Source of the DNA: JBQDBK01 sp052090825
GTDB taxonomy: Bacteria > Bacillota > Clostridia > Tissierellales > Peptoniphilaceae
DNA length: 32,209 nucleotides
NCBI GenBank assembly: GCA_052090825.1
Contig: JBQDBK010000015.1
Span: 1 to 32,209, forward strand
Direction: 5' to 3'
The notes under the pieces are model-generated. The model was not told the origin of the DNA. It worked only from the letters and a program-made list of their open reading frames with translations, and did no database searches. Below are positions 1 to 7,726 of the stretch, piece by piece. A program made the position numbers and the translations under genes. Numbering within the stretch: the stretch's first letter is position 1; every line of letters begins with the position of its first letter.

Positions 1-91
1 CTTTTATAGTATAACTTCTCTAACTTTTTTTGTCAATATTATTTTTAATGTTTTTTATGTTTATATTTTTTACTTTTTATGAATACAATCT

Positions 92-131
92 AAAACAGGC
101 CTGTTAGTTAACTAACAGGCCTGTTTTTAAA
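92..131 (-). terminator. Perfect 36-nt palindrome, terminator of hutU
   Basis: Bases 92-109 and 110-127 are exact reverse complements (half-site AAAACAGGCCTGTTAGTT), an 18-bp stem flanked by A-run and T-run on both sides. It lies 38 bases past the hutU stop, so it should end hutU transcription on the minus strand. Because it is symmetric it would also stop transcripts arriving from the left on the plus strand. Confidence 0.85.
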
Positions 132-165
132 TATATTTTCATCTTAAAGTGACTTTACATTAATT

Positions 166-2238
166 TTACTTAAATAACTTAGACACTGATTCTTTTACTA
201 AATCTTCATCAGCTATATAAGGAATAGTAATATGTCCGTCTTCGCGTTTGTTGTTAAATTCAACTGACACTTCCATAGCATTTTCATTTCTTGCCCAGTT
301 TCTTCTAGCTACTCCGCCCATAACGTCCCAGCTCATTGAAAGTTTAATTATTTCATCCACTCTTTCTGAACCATCTAGTACAAGTCCAAAGCCTCCATTT
401 ATAGATTTACCAATTCCAACTCCTCCACCATTGTGTAGAGCTATTAATGACATACCTCTTGCTGCATTACCTGCATAACATTGAACAGCCATATCTGCTG
501 CTACATTTGAACCGTCTTTTATATTAGAAGTTTCTCTAAATGGAGAATCAGTTCCTGATACATCGTGGTGGTCTCTACCTATCATAATAGGTCCTACTTT
601 GCCTTCACGAACTAATTTATTAAATGCTAAAGCTATTTTTACTCTTCCTTCTTCATCTTGATATAAGATTCTTGCTTCTGTTCCTACTACAAGAGCATTT
701 TCCTCTGCATCTCTAATCCAATTATAATTATCTCTGTCTTGATATCTTCTAGTTGGATCTATAGCTTCCATAGCTGCATGATCAGTAGCTACTAGATCTT
801 CATGTTTTCCGCTTAAACAAACCCATCTAAATGGTCCATATCCATAGTCAAATAAAAGTGGTCCCATAATATCTTCTACATAACTTGGCCAAATAAATCC
901 ATCTTTATCATCTATACCATTTTTTGAGATTTCTTTTACTCCCGCATCATAAACAGCCTTCATAAAAGAGTTTCCATAATCGAAGAAATATGTTCCTTTG
1001 TCCACTAATTTTTTAATTATATTAAAGTGTTTTCTCAACGTTTCATTAACTAATTCAACAAACTTAGCGTGATCGTCTGCTAAAAGTTTTGTTCTCTCTT
1101 CAAAAGTTATTCCTGATGGACAATATCCTCCATCATATGCGTTATGACATGAAGTTTGATCTGATAATAAATCTATATGAACATNNNNNNNNNNATCTTT
1201 CATATAATGGTGACTATAATTGATCAGAACATTGTTTTCATTCATATAAGTTAAAAGATCTACAATATTTCCATGATAAGCTATTGACATAGCTTCTTTC
1301 TTATCTAAATATTCTTTAGCTATAGCACAAGCTTCTTCTGGTGTTTCTGCTAATTTTGATATCCAGCCTTGTTCAAGTCTTGTTTCAATTCTTGACATAT
1401 CAACTTCTGCAACTATAGCTACAGCATTTGCAATTTCTCCAGCTTTACCTTGAGCTCCACTCATTCCGCCTAGCCCTGAAGTTACAAATAATTTACCTTT
1501 TAAGTCCTCATCGTCTTTAAGACCTAATTTTAATCTACCTGCATTTAGAATTGTGTTAAATGTACCATGTACAATTCCTTGTGGTCCTATATACATCCAA
1601 CCACCTGCAGTCATTTGACCATAGTTAGTGACTCCCATTTGTTCTGCAACTTCCCAGTCTTCATGATTGTCATATATTCCAATTAAAAGACCATTTGTAA
1701 TTATAACCCTTGGGGAATTTTTTCTAGATTTAAATAATCCTAGGGGATGTCCTGATTCTACTACTAAAGTCTGTTCGTCTGTCATTTCTTCTAAGTATCT
1801 TTTGATTAAAGAATATTGCATCCAATCATGACAAACTGATCCAGTTTCTCCATATGTTACTAATTCGTATGGATATAAAGCAACATCAAAATCTAAGTTA
1901 TTATCTATCATTACTTGGAATGCTTTTCCTTCAATGCAATTTCCCTTGTATTCATCTATTGGTTTACCATAAAGTCTACCTTCTGGTCTAAATCTGTATC
2001 CATAAATTCTTCCTCTTGTTTTTAATTCTTCTAAAAATTCTGGAATTAATTCTTCGTGGAATTTTTCTGGAATATATCTTAGGGCATTTTTAAGTGCTAT
2101 TTCTGTTTGAGCTTGAGATAGTCTAAAACCTCTATCTGGTGCTCTACGAATTCCTTCTTCAAACTTTGGAAGTTCTGGAAGTTCATCAAATTCTAATTTA
2201 ATTTTCATAGATTCTGCAATCTGATTATTGTTTATCAT
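166..2238 (-). CDS. hutU: Urocanate hydratase (long form)
   Basis: Converts urocanate to 4-imidazolone-5-propionate, step two of histidine degradation, using tightly bound NAD+ as electrophile; cytoplasmic. The 690-residue frame has the family's glycine-rich GGMSGAQGKAGE segment (about 257-267), the QMTAGGWMYIGPQGIVHGT stretch (208-226) and the DLLSDQTSCHNAYDGGYCP region (356-374). It is longer than the roughly 555-residue Bacillus/Pseudomonas enzyme and fits the longer form found in many anaerobes. The start at 2238 has an AGGAGG site about 8 bases upstream. Ten undetermined bases (residues 349-352 unknown) interrupt the gene, yet the frame is kept on both sides, so it is probably intact. 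It is divergent from hutI, which does the next step. No hutH or glutamate-forming hut gene is present here. Confidence 0.95.
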   Translation of the reverse strand: MINNNQIAESMKIKLEFDELPELPKFEEGIRRAPDRGFRLSQAQTEIALKNALRYIPEKFHEELIPEFLEELKTRGRIYGYRFRPEGRLYGKPIDEYKGNCIEGKAFQVMIDNNLDFDVALYPYELVTYGETGSVCHDWMQYSLIKRYLEEMTDEQTLVVESGHPLGLFKSRKNSPRVIITNGLLIGIYDNHEDWEVAEQMGVTNYGQMTAGGWMYIGPQGIVHGTFNTILNAGRLKLGLKDDEDLKGKLFVTSGLGGMSGAQGKAGEIANAVAIVAEVDMSRIETRLEQGWISKLAETPEEACAIAKEYLDKKEAMSIAYHGNIVDLLTYMNENNVLINYSHHYMKDXXXXVHIDLLSDQTSCHNAYDGGYCPSGITFEERTKLLADDHAKFVELVNETLRKHFNIIKKLVDKGTYFFDYGNSFMKAVYDAGVKEISKNGIDDKDGFIWPSYVEDIMGPLLFDYGYGPFRWVCLSGKHEDLVATDHAAMEAIDPTRRYQDRDNYNWIRDAEENALVVGTEARILYQDEEGRVKIALAFNKLVREGKVGPIMIGRDHHDVSGTDSPFRETSNIKDGSNVAADMAVQCYAGNAARGMSLIALHNGGGVGIGKSINGGFGLVLDGSERVDEIIKLSMSWDVMGGVARRNWARNENAMEVSVEFNNKREDGHITIPYIADEDLVKESVSKLFK
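1185..1194. other. Run of 10 undetermined bases (assembly gap) in hutU
   Basis: Ten consecutive N interrupt hutU just before the conserved HIDLLSDQTS segment. The frame continues on both sides only if exactly 10 bases (or 10 plus a multiple of 3) are missing. This suggests masked or low-quality bases of correct length rather than an arbitrary scaffold joint. Confidence 0.95.
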
Positions 2239-2313
2239 ATATTTCCTCCTAACAGTATTTTTATGAATTAACCATTTGCTAGTATCATATTTAATCTACG
2301 TCTTTAAATTGTC

Positions 2314-2330
2314 AACATTTTCATAATGTT
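2314..2330. promoter_or_regulatory. Inverted repeat in the divergent hutU/hutI control region
   Basis: AACATT (2314-2319) and AATGTT (2325-2330) form a perfect 6-bp inverted repeat with a 5-base spacer. It overlaps a perfect minus-strand TTGACA (2315-2310) that could be the -35 box of hutU. The nearest TATGAT lies 20 bases further on, a longer gap than usual, so the hutU promoter is uncertain. The repeat could be an operator for a histidine/urocanate-sensing regulator; none is encoded in the window. Confidence 0.35.
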
Positions 2331-2356
2331 ATTTTTTTTTTAATATTCATATTATT

Positions 2357-2365
2357 TGATATAAT
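2357..2365 (+). promoter_or_regulatory. Extended -10 promoter of hutI
   Basis: TGATATAAT is a perfect -10 hexamer with the TGn extension, about 90 bases before the hutI start; no good -35 is seen 17 bases upstream. Just past the expected transcript start, ATTAGT (2370-2375) and ACTAAT (2392-2397) form an inverted repeat that may be an operator or 5' UTR hairpin. Confidence 0.45.
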
Positions 2366-2456
2366 GGGTATTAGTTAGATGATAATTTGACACTAATTAG
2401 ATTTAATTAAATTGAGTTCTATAAAGTTTAAAATATTATATATTGGAGGTATATTA

Positions 2457-3719
2457 ATGATTGCAGATAAAATATTATACAATTTAAATGAAATTTTCTG
2501 TCCAAATGATCCTGGACATCCTCTTAGGGGGGAAGAAATGAATCAAGCTAAGATAATCAAAAATGGTTATATAGCTATAGCCGATGGAAAAATTTTAAAA
2601 GTAGCCCAAGGAGAAGTTCCCGAAGAATTAAAGGGTGATAAAACTGAAATGGTAGATTTAGAAGGTAAAATTGCTACTCCTGGTCTTATAGATTGCCATA
2701 CTCATCTTGTTTATGGAGGAAGTCGTGAACATGAATTTGCTAAAAAACTTAATGGTGTTAGTTATTTAGAAATTCTTGAAGCTGGTGGAGGTATTTTATC
2801 AACCCAAAAATCTACTCGAGAATCTGATTTAGAAACCTTATATAAAAAAACAGAAAAGCTTTTGAATCATATGATGTTCCATGGTGTAACTACTGTAGAA
2901 GCTAAGTCTGGATATGGCCTTGATTGGGAAACTGAAAAAAGACAAATGGAAACAGTTAAAAAGCTTAACGAAGATCTTCCTATAGATCTAGTTTCAACTT
3001 TTATGGCTGCTCATGCAATTCCTCAAGATTTAAAAGATAATTCAGATGCTTTTGTTGACCAAGTTATAGAAATGATGCCTAAAGTTGTAGATGAAAATCT
3101 TGCGGAATTTTGTGATGTGTTCTGTGAAAAAGGTGTATTTACAGCTGATCAATCAAGAAGAATTCTTAAAGCAGCCCAAGAAGTAGGATTAAAAACTAGA
3201 ATTCACGCAGATGAAATAGAGTCCATAGGTGGTTGTGATGTTGCAGCTGATCTTAAAACTACTTCCGCTGAACATTTAATGGTTATAAAAGATGAAGACA
3301 TTAAGAAACTTGCAGAGGCAGAAGTCATAGGAAACTTGCTTCCTGGAACTACTTTCTCTCTTATGGCTGAAAGATATGCACCTGCTCGTAAAATGATTGA
3401 GAATGGTATGGCTATAACCCTTACTACAGATTCAAATCCAGGTTCTTGCCCCACAGCAAATCTTCAATTTATAATGCAACTTGGATGCCTAGCTATGAAA
3501 CTTACTCCTATTGAAGTTTATAACGCTGTTACAATAAATGCAGCTTATTCAGTAGCAAAAGCTGATAGAGTAGGTAGTTTCAACGAAGGAAAAGATGCTG
3601 ATATAACTATATTTGACACTCCTAATTTAGACTATACTTTATACTTCTTTGCTACTAACCTATGCTCACATGTATTTAAAAAAGGTGAGTTAGTGGTTAA
3701 AGATAGACAATTAGTTTAA
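2457..3719 (+). CDS. hutI: Imidazolonepropionase
   Basis: Hydrolyses 4-imidazolone-5-propionate, the HutU product, to N-formimino-L-glutamate; cytoplasmic metal-dependent amidohydrolase. With the ATG at 2457 the protein is 420 residues, normal for the family. The metal-binding HTH motif is at H81/H83 (DCHTHLVYGGSREHEF), further ligand candidates are H250 (RIHADEIESIGG) and D325 (TTDSNPGSCPT), and residues 80-92 and 250-258 are typical HutI signatures. A TTG 45 bases upstream is in frame, but GGAGGT at 2445-2450 lies 6 bases from the ATG, so 2457 is preferred. Divergent from hutU, it is followed by its own terminator, so it appears monocistronic. Confidence 0.95.
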   Translation: MIADKILYNLNEIFCPNDPGHPLRGEEMNQAKIIKNGYIAIADGKILKVAQGEVPEELKGDKTEMVDLEGKIATPGLIDCHTHLVYGGSREHEFAKKLNGVSYLEILEAGGGILSTQKSTRESDLETLYKKTEKLLNHMMFHGVTTVEAKSGYGLDWETEKRQMETVKKLNEDLPIDLVSTFMAAHAIPQDLKDNSDAFVDQVIEMMPKVVDENLAEFCDVFCEKGVFTADQSRRILKAAQEVGLKTRIHADEIESIGGCDVAADLKTTSAEHLMVIKDEDIKKLAEAEVIGNLLPGTTFSLMAERYAPARKMIENGMAITLTTDSNPGSCPTANLQFIMQLGCLAMKLTPIEVYNAVTINAAYSVAKADRVGSFNEGKDADITIFDTPNLDYTLYFFATNLCSHVFKKGELVVKDRQLV

Positions 3720-3732
3720 TCTTAAAAAGAAT

Positions 3733-3787
3733 AAAATTAAAAAGACTCCTAGCTTTCAAAAGCTGTGAGTCTTTTTAATTTTAAGTA
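3733..3787 (+). terminator. Terminator after hutI
   Basis: A 16-bp stem pairs 3733-3748 with 3767-3782 (AAAATTAAAAAGACTC with its reverse complement), with a small inner AGCT/AGCT pairing. The descending arm is T-rich, as in an intrinsic terminator. It begins 13 bases after the hutI stop. Confidence 0.8.
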
Positions 3788-3880
3788 TAAGTTTTTCTAC
3801 TTTTATACAATTCAAAATCTTTCCTAGCTTATTTTTAATATAATCTTATATGGGTATATTGTAAATAGGAGGTATTAACA

Positions 3881-4390
3881 ATGAAAAAAATAGGAATTCT
3901 AATAGAAAATTACTTTGATGAGCAAGAGTTTATTTATCCTTATCATCGTCTAAGAGAAAGCTATGAGGTTGTGGTAATTGGTTCTTCTTCTGAAAGTAAA
4001 TACCACTCTAAACAAGGTTTTATTTTTCAATCAGATTTGGGATCTAGTCAAGTTAATCCTTCTGACTTAGATGGATTATTTATTCCAGGTGGTTTTGCTC
4101 CAGATTATATGAGAACAAACAAAGACACTAAAGAATTAGTTAAAACACTTAACAATTCTAACAAACCAATAGCGGCAATATGTCATGGTCCTTGGCTTTT
4201 AGCTTCTTCTCTAGATATTAAAGGTAAGCAAATGACTTCTGTTGCTAATATAAAAGACGATATAAAAAATGCAGGAGCTAATTGGATAGATGAGGAAACA
4301 GTGGTTGATGGTAATTTAATCACTGCAAGAAGCCCTGAAGATCTTCCATCAATCATAAAAGCATTCACAAATAAAATAGAAGAAGAATAA
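3881..4390 (+). CDS. DJ-1/PfpI family protein
   Basis: A 169-residue single-domain protein of the class I glutamine amidotransferase-like superfamily, PfpI/YhbO/DJ-1 branch. The nucleophile elbow AAICHGPWLLA puts the reactive cysteine at C101 with H102 beside it. An acidic partner candidate lies in DEQEF (E14/E16). Further family segments are GLFIPGGFAPD (65-75) and TARSPEDLP near the C-terminus. Members are proteases, chaperones or glyoxalase/deglycase-like stress proteins; sequence alone does not decide between these. AGGAGG at 3867-3872 supports the ATG start. No operon partner: it sits between the hutI terminator and its own 38-nt palindromic terminator. Confidence 0.88.
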   Translation: MKKIGILIENYFDEQEFIYPYHRLRESYEVVVIGSSSESKYHSKQGFIFQSDLGSSQVNPSDLDGLFIPGGFAPDYMRTNKDTKELVKTLNNSNKPIAAICHGPWLLASSLDIKGKQMTSVANIKDDIKNAGANWIDEETVVDGNLITARSPEDLPSIIKAFTNKIEEE

Positions 4391-4410
4391 ATTTATTCTT
4401 CTTCTATTTT
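4373..4410 (+). terminator. Perfect 38-nt palindrome ending the DJ-1/PfpI gene
   Basis: Bases 4373-4391 (AAAATAGAAGAAGAATAAA) and 4392-4410 are exact reverse complements, giving a 19-bp stem that starts inside the last codons of the gene and ends in a T-run. The gene's Glu/Glu C-terminus is thus shaped by the terminator arm. It should also insulate the downstream tRNA gene. Confidence 0.85.
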
Positions 4411-4419
4411 ATTTTATAA

Positions 4420-4448
4420 TTGACATAATAAAAATCTTATAATAGAAT
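4420..4448 (+). promoter_or_regulatory. Sigma-A promoter of tRNA-Arg
   Basis: TTGACA (4420-4425), a 17-base spacer and TAGAAT (4443-4448) form a near-consensus housekeeping promoter. It ends 18 bases before the mature tRNA 5' end, as expected for a strongly expressed stable RNA. Confidence 0.8.
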
Positions 4449-4466
4449 TTATTTATTATCTCACAA

Positions 4467-4543
4467 GCACGTATAGCTCAGTAGGATAGAGCGACGCTCT
4501 CCTAAAGCGTAGGCCGGGGGTTCGATTCCTCTTGCGTGCACCA
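4467..4543 (+). tRNA. tRNA-Arg (anticodon CCT)
   Basis: A complete cloverleaf can be folded by eye: acceptor GCACGTA/TGCGTGC, D arm GCTC/GAGC, anticodon stem ACGCT/AGCGT around loop CTCCTAA, T arm with TTCGATT loop, discriminator A and an encoded CCA. The anticodon CCT reads the AGG arginine codon. It has its own promoter. I see no convincing intrinsic terminator in the 33 bases before the convergent pyrC stop. Confidence 0.95.
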
Positions 4544-4576
4544 ATAAAAATAAAGAAGGCTACTTTACCCTTAATC

Positions 4577-5836
4577 TTATTTATCAGAATAAACTATTTT
4601 ACCACGACATATTGTATATTTTATCTTTCCTTGTAATTTTTCACCTATATAAGGAGAATTTTGAGATTTAGATTTAAATTTGTCTACTAAAAATTCTTCT
4701 TTTTCATCAAATATTACTATATCTGCTGGATAACCAGTCTTTAATTGTCCTGCTTTAAGCTTATACAATTTAGCTGGGTTAGCACTCATCTTTTCTAATA
4801 ATTCAGAAAGACTTAATTTCCCTTTCTTTACCAAATTTGTCATTCCCAATGCAAAGGCTGTTTCAAGCCCTATTATTCCACTTGGAGCTTTACTGAATTC
4901 TTGGTTTTTTTCTGATTTGCTATGAGGTGCATGATCTGTAGCAATTATAGATATAGTGTTTTCCTTTAAAGCTTTAATTATTCTTTCTCTATCCTTTTCA
5001 CTCCTTAGGGGAGGATTCATTTTAGCAAGAGTTCCTTTTTCTAGGATTAAATCTTCTGTTGACGAAAAATGGTGAGGGGTAACTTCAGCAAATAAATTTG
5101 CTCCTTGACTTTTATAAAACTTTACTAAATCAATAGCCCTAGCTGAAGATATATGTTGTATATCAACCTTTGCTCCTGTTTCAAGAGCAAGTGCGCCATC
5201 TCTTGCAACTAAAACATCTTCGGATATTGACGGTGCTCCATAAACCCCCATTTTCTTAGAAACTTTTCCATGATTTACCCCATTTTCTTTATTTAATTTT
5301 GGATCCTCCTCATGGAAAGATATAGGAACATCTAATTTTTTAGCCCTATTCATAGCTTCTAATATAATGGAAGTATTTGTATTAGGAATACCATCATCAG
5401 AAAACCCAAGCGCTCCAATTTCTACTAACTTTTCCATATCAACTAATTCCTGCCCCTGAAGATCCTTAGTTAAAGCTGCAAGTGTATAAACATTTATGTC
5501 TAAATTTTTTGCCCTAGATATAAAATCTCTTAATACAGCCTCTTCATCCATCACAGGATCTGTATTTGCCATACAAACTACAGATGTATATCCTCCTGCT
5601 GAAGCAGATTGAGATCCAGTAATTAAATCTTCCTTATAAGTAAACCCAGGATCTCTAAAATGAACATGTATATCTACAAATCCAGGTGCTGCTATCAAAC
5701 CTTTAGCATCTATAGTTTCTTCATTTTGGCAATTAAAGTTTCCTAATCCTTCTATTAATCCATCTTTAATTTTTATATCTATAATCTCATCTATTTTAGA
5801 AATAGGATCTATCACTCTAGCATTTTTTATTATCAT
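4577..5836 (-). CDS. pyrC: Dihydroorotase (type I)
   Basis: Interconverts carbamoyl-L-aspartate and dihydroorotate in de novo pyrimidine synthesis; cytoplasmic Zn amidohydrolase. The 419-residue protein has the signature DIHVHFRDPG (55-64, metal ligands H57 and H59, substrate R61), GFSDDG (144-149) with the aspartate typical of the class I bacterial enzymes, H175 (PISFHEED), H228 (DIQHIS) and ATDHAPH (299-305, catalytic D301). AAAGGAG precedes the ATG by about 8 bases. No other pyr gene flanks it, which is unusual for Firmicutes where pyr genes often cluster. A 12-nt palindrome TTACATATGTAA (5895-5906) lies upstream and might be an operator. Hydantoinase or allantoinase is less likely given the FRDPG and ATDHAPH motifs. 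Confidence 0.9.
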   Translation of the reverse strand: MIIKNARVIDPISKIDEIIDIKIKDGLIEGLGNFNCQNEETIDAKGLIAAPGFVDIHVHFRDPGFTYKEDLITGSQSASAGGYTSVVCMANTDPVMDEEAVLRDFISRAKNLDINVYTLAALTKDLQGQELVDMEKLVEIGALGFSDDGIPNTNTSIILEAMNRAKKLDVPISFHEEDPKLNKENGVNHGKVSKKMGVYGAPSISEDVLVARDGALALETGAKVDIQHISSARAIDLVKFYKSQGANLFAEVTPHHFSSTEDLILEKGTLAKMNPPLRSEKDRERIIKALKENTISIIATDHAPHSKSEKNQEFSKAPSGIIGLETAFALGMTNLVKKGKLSLSELLEKMSANPAKLYKLKAGQLKTGYPADIVIFDEKEEFLVDKFKSKSQNSPYIGEKLQGKIKYTICRGKIVYSDK

Positions 5837-5927
5837 AACTTTATCTCCTTTATTTACTTGATTTCAATAACCTTACTAACTATTTATAAGTTTTTTACAT
5901 ATGTAATTTAATTAATTAAGCTTATTT

Positions 5928-6021
5928 TATCATGTTAATAAATTATAGTCTTTTAAAATTTTAAATAAAACTATCATGTTAATAAATTATAGTCTTTTAA
6001 AATTTTAAATAAAACTATCAT
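5928..6021. repeat. 44-bp perfect tandem duplication between pyrC and sdaAB
   Basis: Bases 5928-5971 and 5972-6015 are identical (each begins TATCATGTTAATAAATTATA), and 6016-6021 starts a third copy (TATCAT). The unit length of 44 is not a multiple of three, and the region holds no gene. It lies in the 332-base divergent spacer 5837-6168. The remainder of that spacer is AT-rich with several TATAAT-like hexamers but no clearly spaced promoter. Confidence 0.9.
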
Positions 6022-6168
6022 TTCCTTAAAATTATAGTTTTTTACTATAATTAATTTATAATATAGAAATTTGTGTTTTTTTAGTATATCATATAAAATA
6101 TTATTTATAATGAAAGTAATTTTATATAGTGGAATCTTACTAAATTAAGCATACTAAAGGAGGATGTT

Positions 6169-6837
6169 ATGTCAGAATATAATTTATATGATGTTTTAGG
6201 CCCTATTATGGTTGGCCCTAGTTCATCACATACTGCAGGCGCTTGTAAAATAGCTAATGCTGCTTTAAAAATTTGTGGAGAAAATTTTACTAAAGTAGAG
6301 TTCCTATTGCACGGATCATTTGCCCACACTTATAAAGGACATGGTACAGACAAGGCACTTGTAGGCGGAATAATGGGTTTTACGCCTGATGATGATAACA
6401 TTCAAAATGCTTTTAAAATAGCCAAAGAAAAAGGACTTAATTTTCAAATAAAAACTACTGATCTTGGTGATCAATATCATCCTAATACAGTTAAAATAGT
6501 ATTCCATTTTGAAAATAGGGCCAGTGAATTTATTATAGGTTCTTCAATTGGAGGAGGAGCTATAGCTATTGTTAATATAAATGGTATAAAAATAGATTTT
6601 AGAGGAGTATTTCCTACAATCTTACTCCAATATCCTGAGCAAAAAGGTATTATAGCCTTTGTATCTTCTATACTTACTAACAATGACTATAATATAGAAT
6701 CTATTAATACTAAAAAAGATAACATAGAAAATATGGTTACTCTTACGGTTGAGGTTGAAAAAGCTTTGGCAAAGGAGATACAAGAAAAAATTTTGAAAAA
6801 CGATAAATTTATATTTGCAAAATACGTGGAGGTCTGA
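6169..6837 (+). CDS. sdaAB: L-serine dehydratase, beta subunit
   Basis: Regulatory/structural subunit of the two-protein, iron-sulphur-dependent L-serine deaminase (serine to pyruvate plus ammonia); cytoplasmic. The 222-residue protein opens with the family motif YDVLGPIMVGPSSSHTAGA (residues 7-25), which in fused enzymes forms the N-terminal domain, and ends with an ACT-like ligand-binding segment (about 150-222). AAAGGAGG lies 7-8 bases before the ATG. The alpha subunit starts one base after this stop, so the two are translationally linked. Part of a three-gene serine operon with a symporter. Confidence 0.93.
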   Translation: MSEYNLYDVLGPIMVGPSSSHTAGACKIANAALKICGENFTKVEFLLHGSFAHTYKGHGTDKALVGGIMGFTPDDDNIQNAFKIAKEKGLNFQIKTTDLGDQYHPNTVKIVFHFENRASEFIIGSSIGGGAIAIVNINGIKIDFRGVFPTILLQYPEQKGIIAFVSSILTNNDYNIESINTKKDNIENMVTLTVEVEKALAKEIQEKILKNDKFIFAKYVEV

Positions 6838-6838
6838 A

Positions 6839-7723
6839 ATGTTAAATACAGCCAAAGATATTATTGAGATTTGTAAAAAAAATAATTGTCATATTTATGA
6901 CTTAGTTATTGAAGAACAAATCAAAACTACGCATAAAACTGAAGAAGAAATTAGATCTTATGTTGACGAGGTTGTAAAAGTAATGGAATCTTCCGCAACA
7001 AAGAATCTTACTCAAAAAAATGAAACAAGATTTAAAACTATAGATGGTTTTTCAAAGATGACTTATGAATATTCAAAAAATGCAGAGCCTATAGTAGGTA
7101 AATTCTTGGCAAAAGCTATGGCTATGGCCTTTTCTACAAGTGAAGTAAATGATGCCATGGGCAAAATTGTAGCTGCTCCAACTGCTGGTTCTTCAGGAAT
7201 TATGCCAGCTATGATAGTCTCTGCTAAAGAAAAATATAATTTTGATGATACTACAATCCAAAATGGATTTTTAACTTCTGTCGCAACCGGACAAATAATA
7301 GCAAAATACGCTACGTTCGCTGGTGCCGAAGGTGGTTGCCAAGCCGAATGTGGAGCAGCATCTGCAATGGCTGCTTCTGCCCTAGTGACTATGCTAGGCG
7401 GAACACCTTCACAAGCTCTTCACGCAGCAAGTATTACATTAATTAATGTATTAGGACTTGTTTGCGATCCTATAGCAGGCTTAGTTCAATATCCTTGCAC
7501 ATTTAGAAATGCTTCAGGGGTAATAAATGCTTTTATATCTGCTGATCTCGCCCTAGCTGGCGTTACTTCACTAGTGCCCTTTGATGAAGTAGCTCAAGCT
7601 ATGGGAGAAGTTGGAAAATCAATGCACGAGTCCCTAAGAGAAACAGGAATTGGTGGCTTAGCTGGAACTCCAACAGGCCAAAGGATTAGAAGAGAATTTT
7701 TTAACGAGAAAGAAGGAGAATAA
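6839..7723 (+). CDS. sdaAA: L-serine dehydratase, alpha (iron-sulphur) subunit
   Basis: Catalytic subunit carrying the oxygen-sensitive [4Fe-4S] cluster that acts as Lewis acid in serine deamination. With the ATG at 6839 it has 294 residues. Cluster ligand candidates are C167, C209 and C220: their spacing (42 and 11) equals that of the three cluster cysteines known in the fused Legionella enzyme. The APTAGSSGIMPA motif (113-124) is also present. An in-frame TTG at 6815 would begin inside sdaAB; GTGGAGG just before 6839 supports the later start. Sensitivity of such clusters to oxygen fits an anaerobic host. Confidence 0.93.
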   Translation: MLNTAKDIIEICKKNNCHIYDLVIEEQIKTTHKTEEEIRSYVDEVVKVMESSATKNLTQKNETRFKTIDGFSKMTYEYSKNAEPIVGKFLAKAMAMAFSTSEVNDAMGKIVAAPTAGSSGIMPAMIVSAKEKYNFDDTTIQNGFLTSVATGQIIAKYATFAGAEGGCQAECGAASAMAASALVTMLGGTPSQALHAASITLINVLGLVCDPIAGLVQYPCTFRNASGVINAFISADLALAGVTSLVPFDEVAQAMGEVGKSMHESLRETGIGGLAGTPTGQRIRREFFNEKEGE

Positions 7724-7726
7724 ATA

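Noticed and set aside
2412..2456. Upstream TTG start for hutI
   Set aside because: GGAGGT at 2445-2450 points to the ATG at 2457 and the family length fits without the extra 15 residues.
4467..4543. tRNA-Arg as an integration site of a mobile element
   Set aside because: No integrase, no duplicated tRNA 3' end and no foreign-looking genes on either side.
5895..5906. TTACATATGTAA palindrome as a pyrimidine operator
   Set aside because: A 12-nt palindrome is expected by chance in such AT-rich DNA, and no PyrR-binding leader structure or terminator accompanies it.
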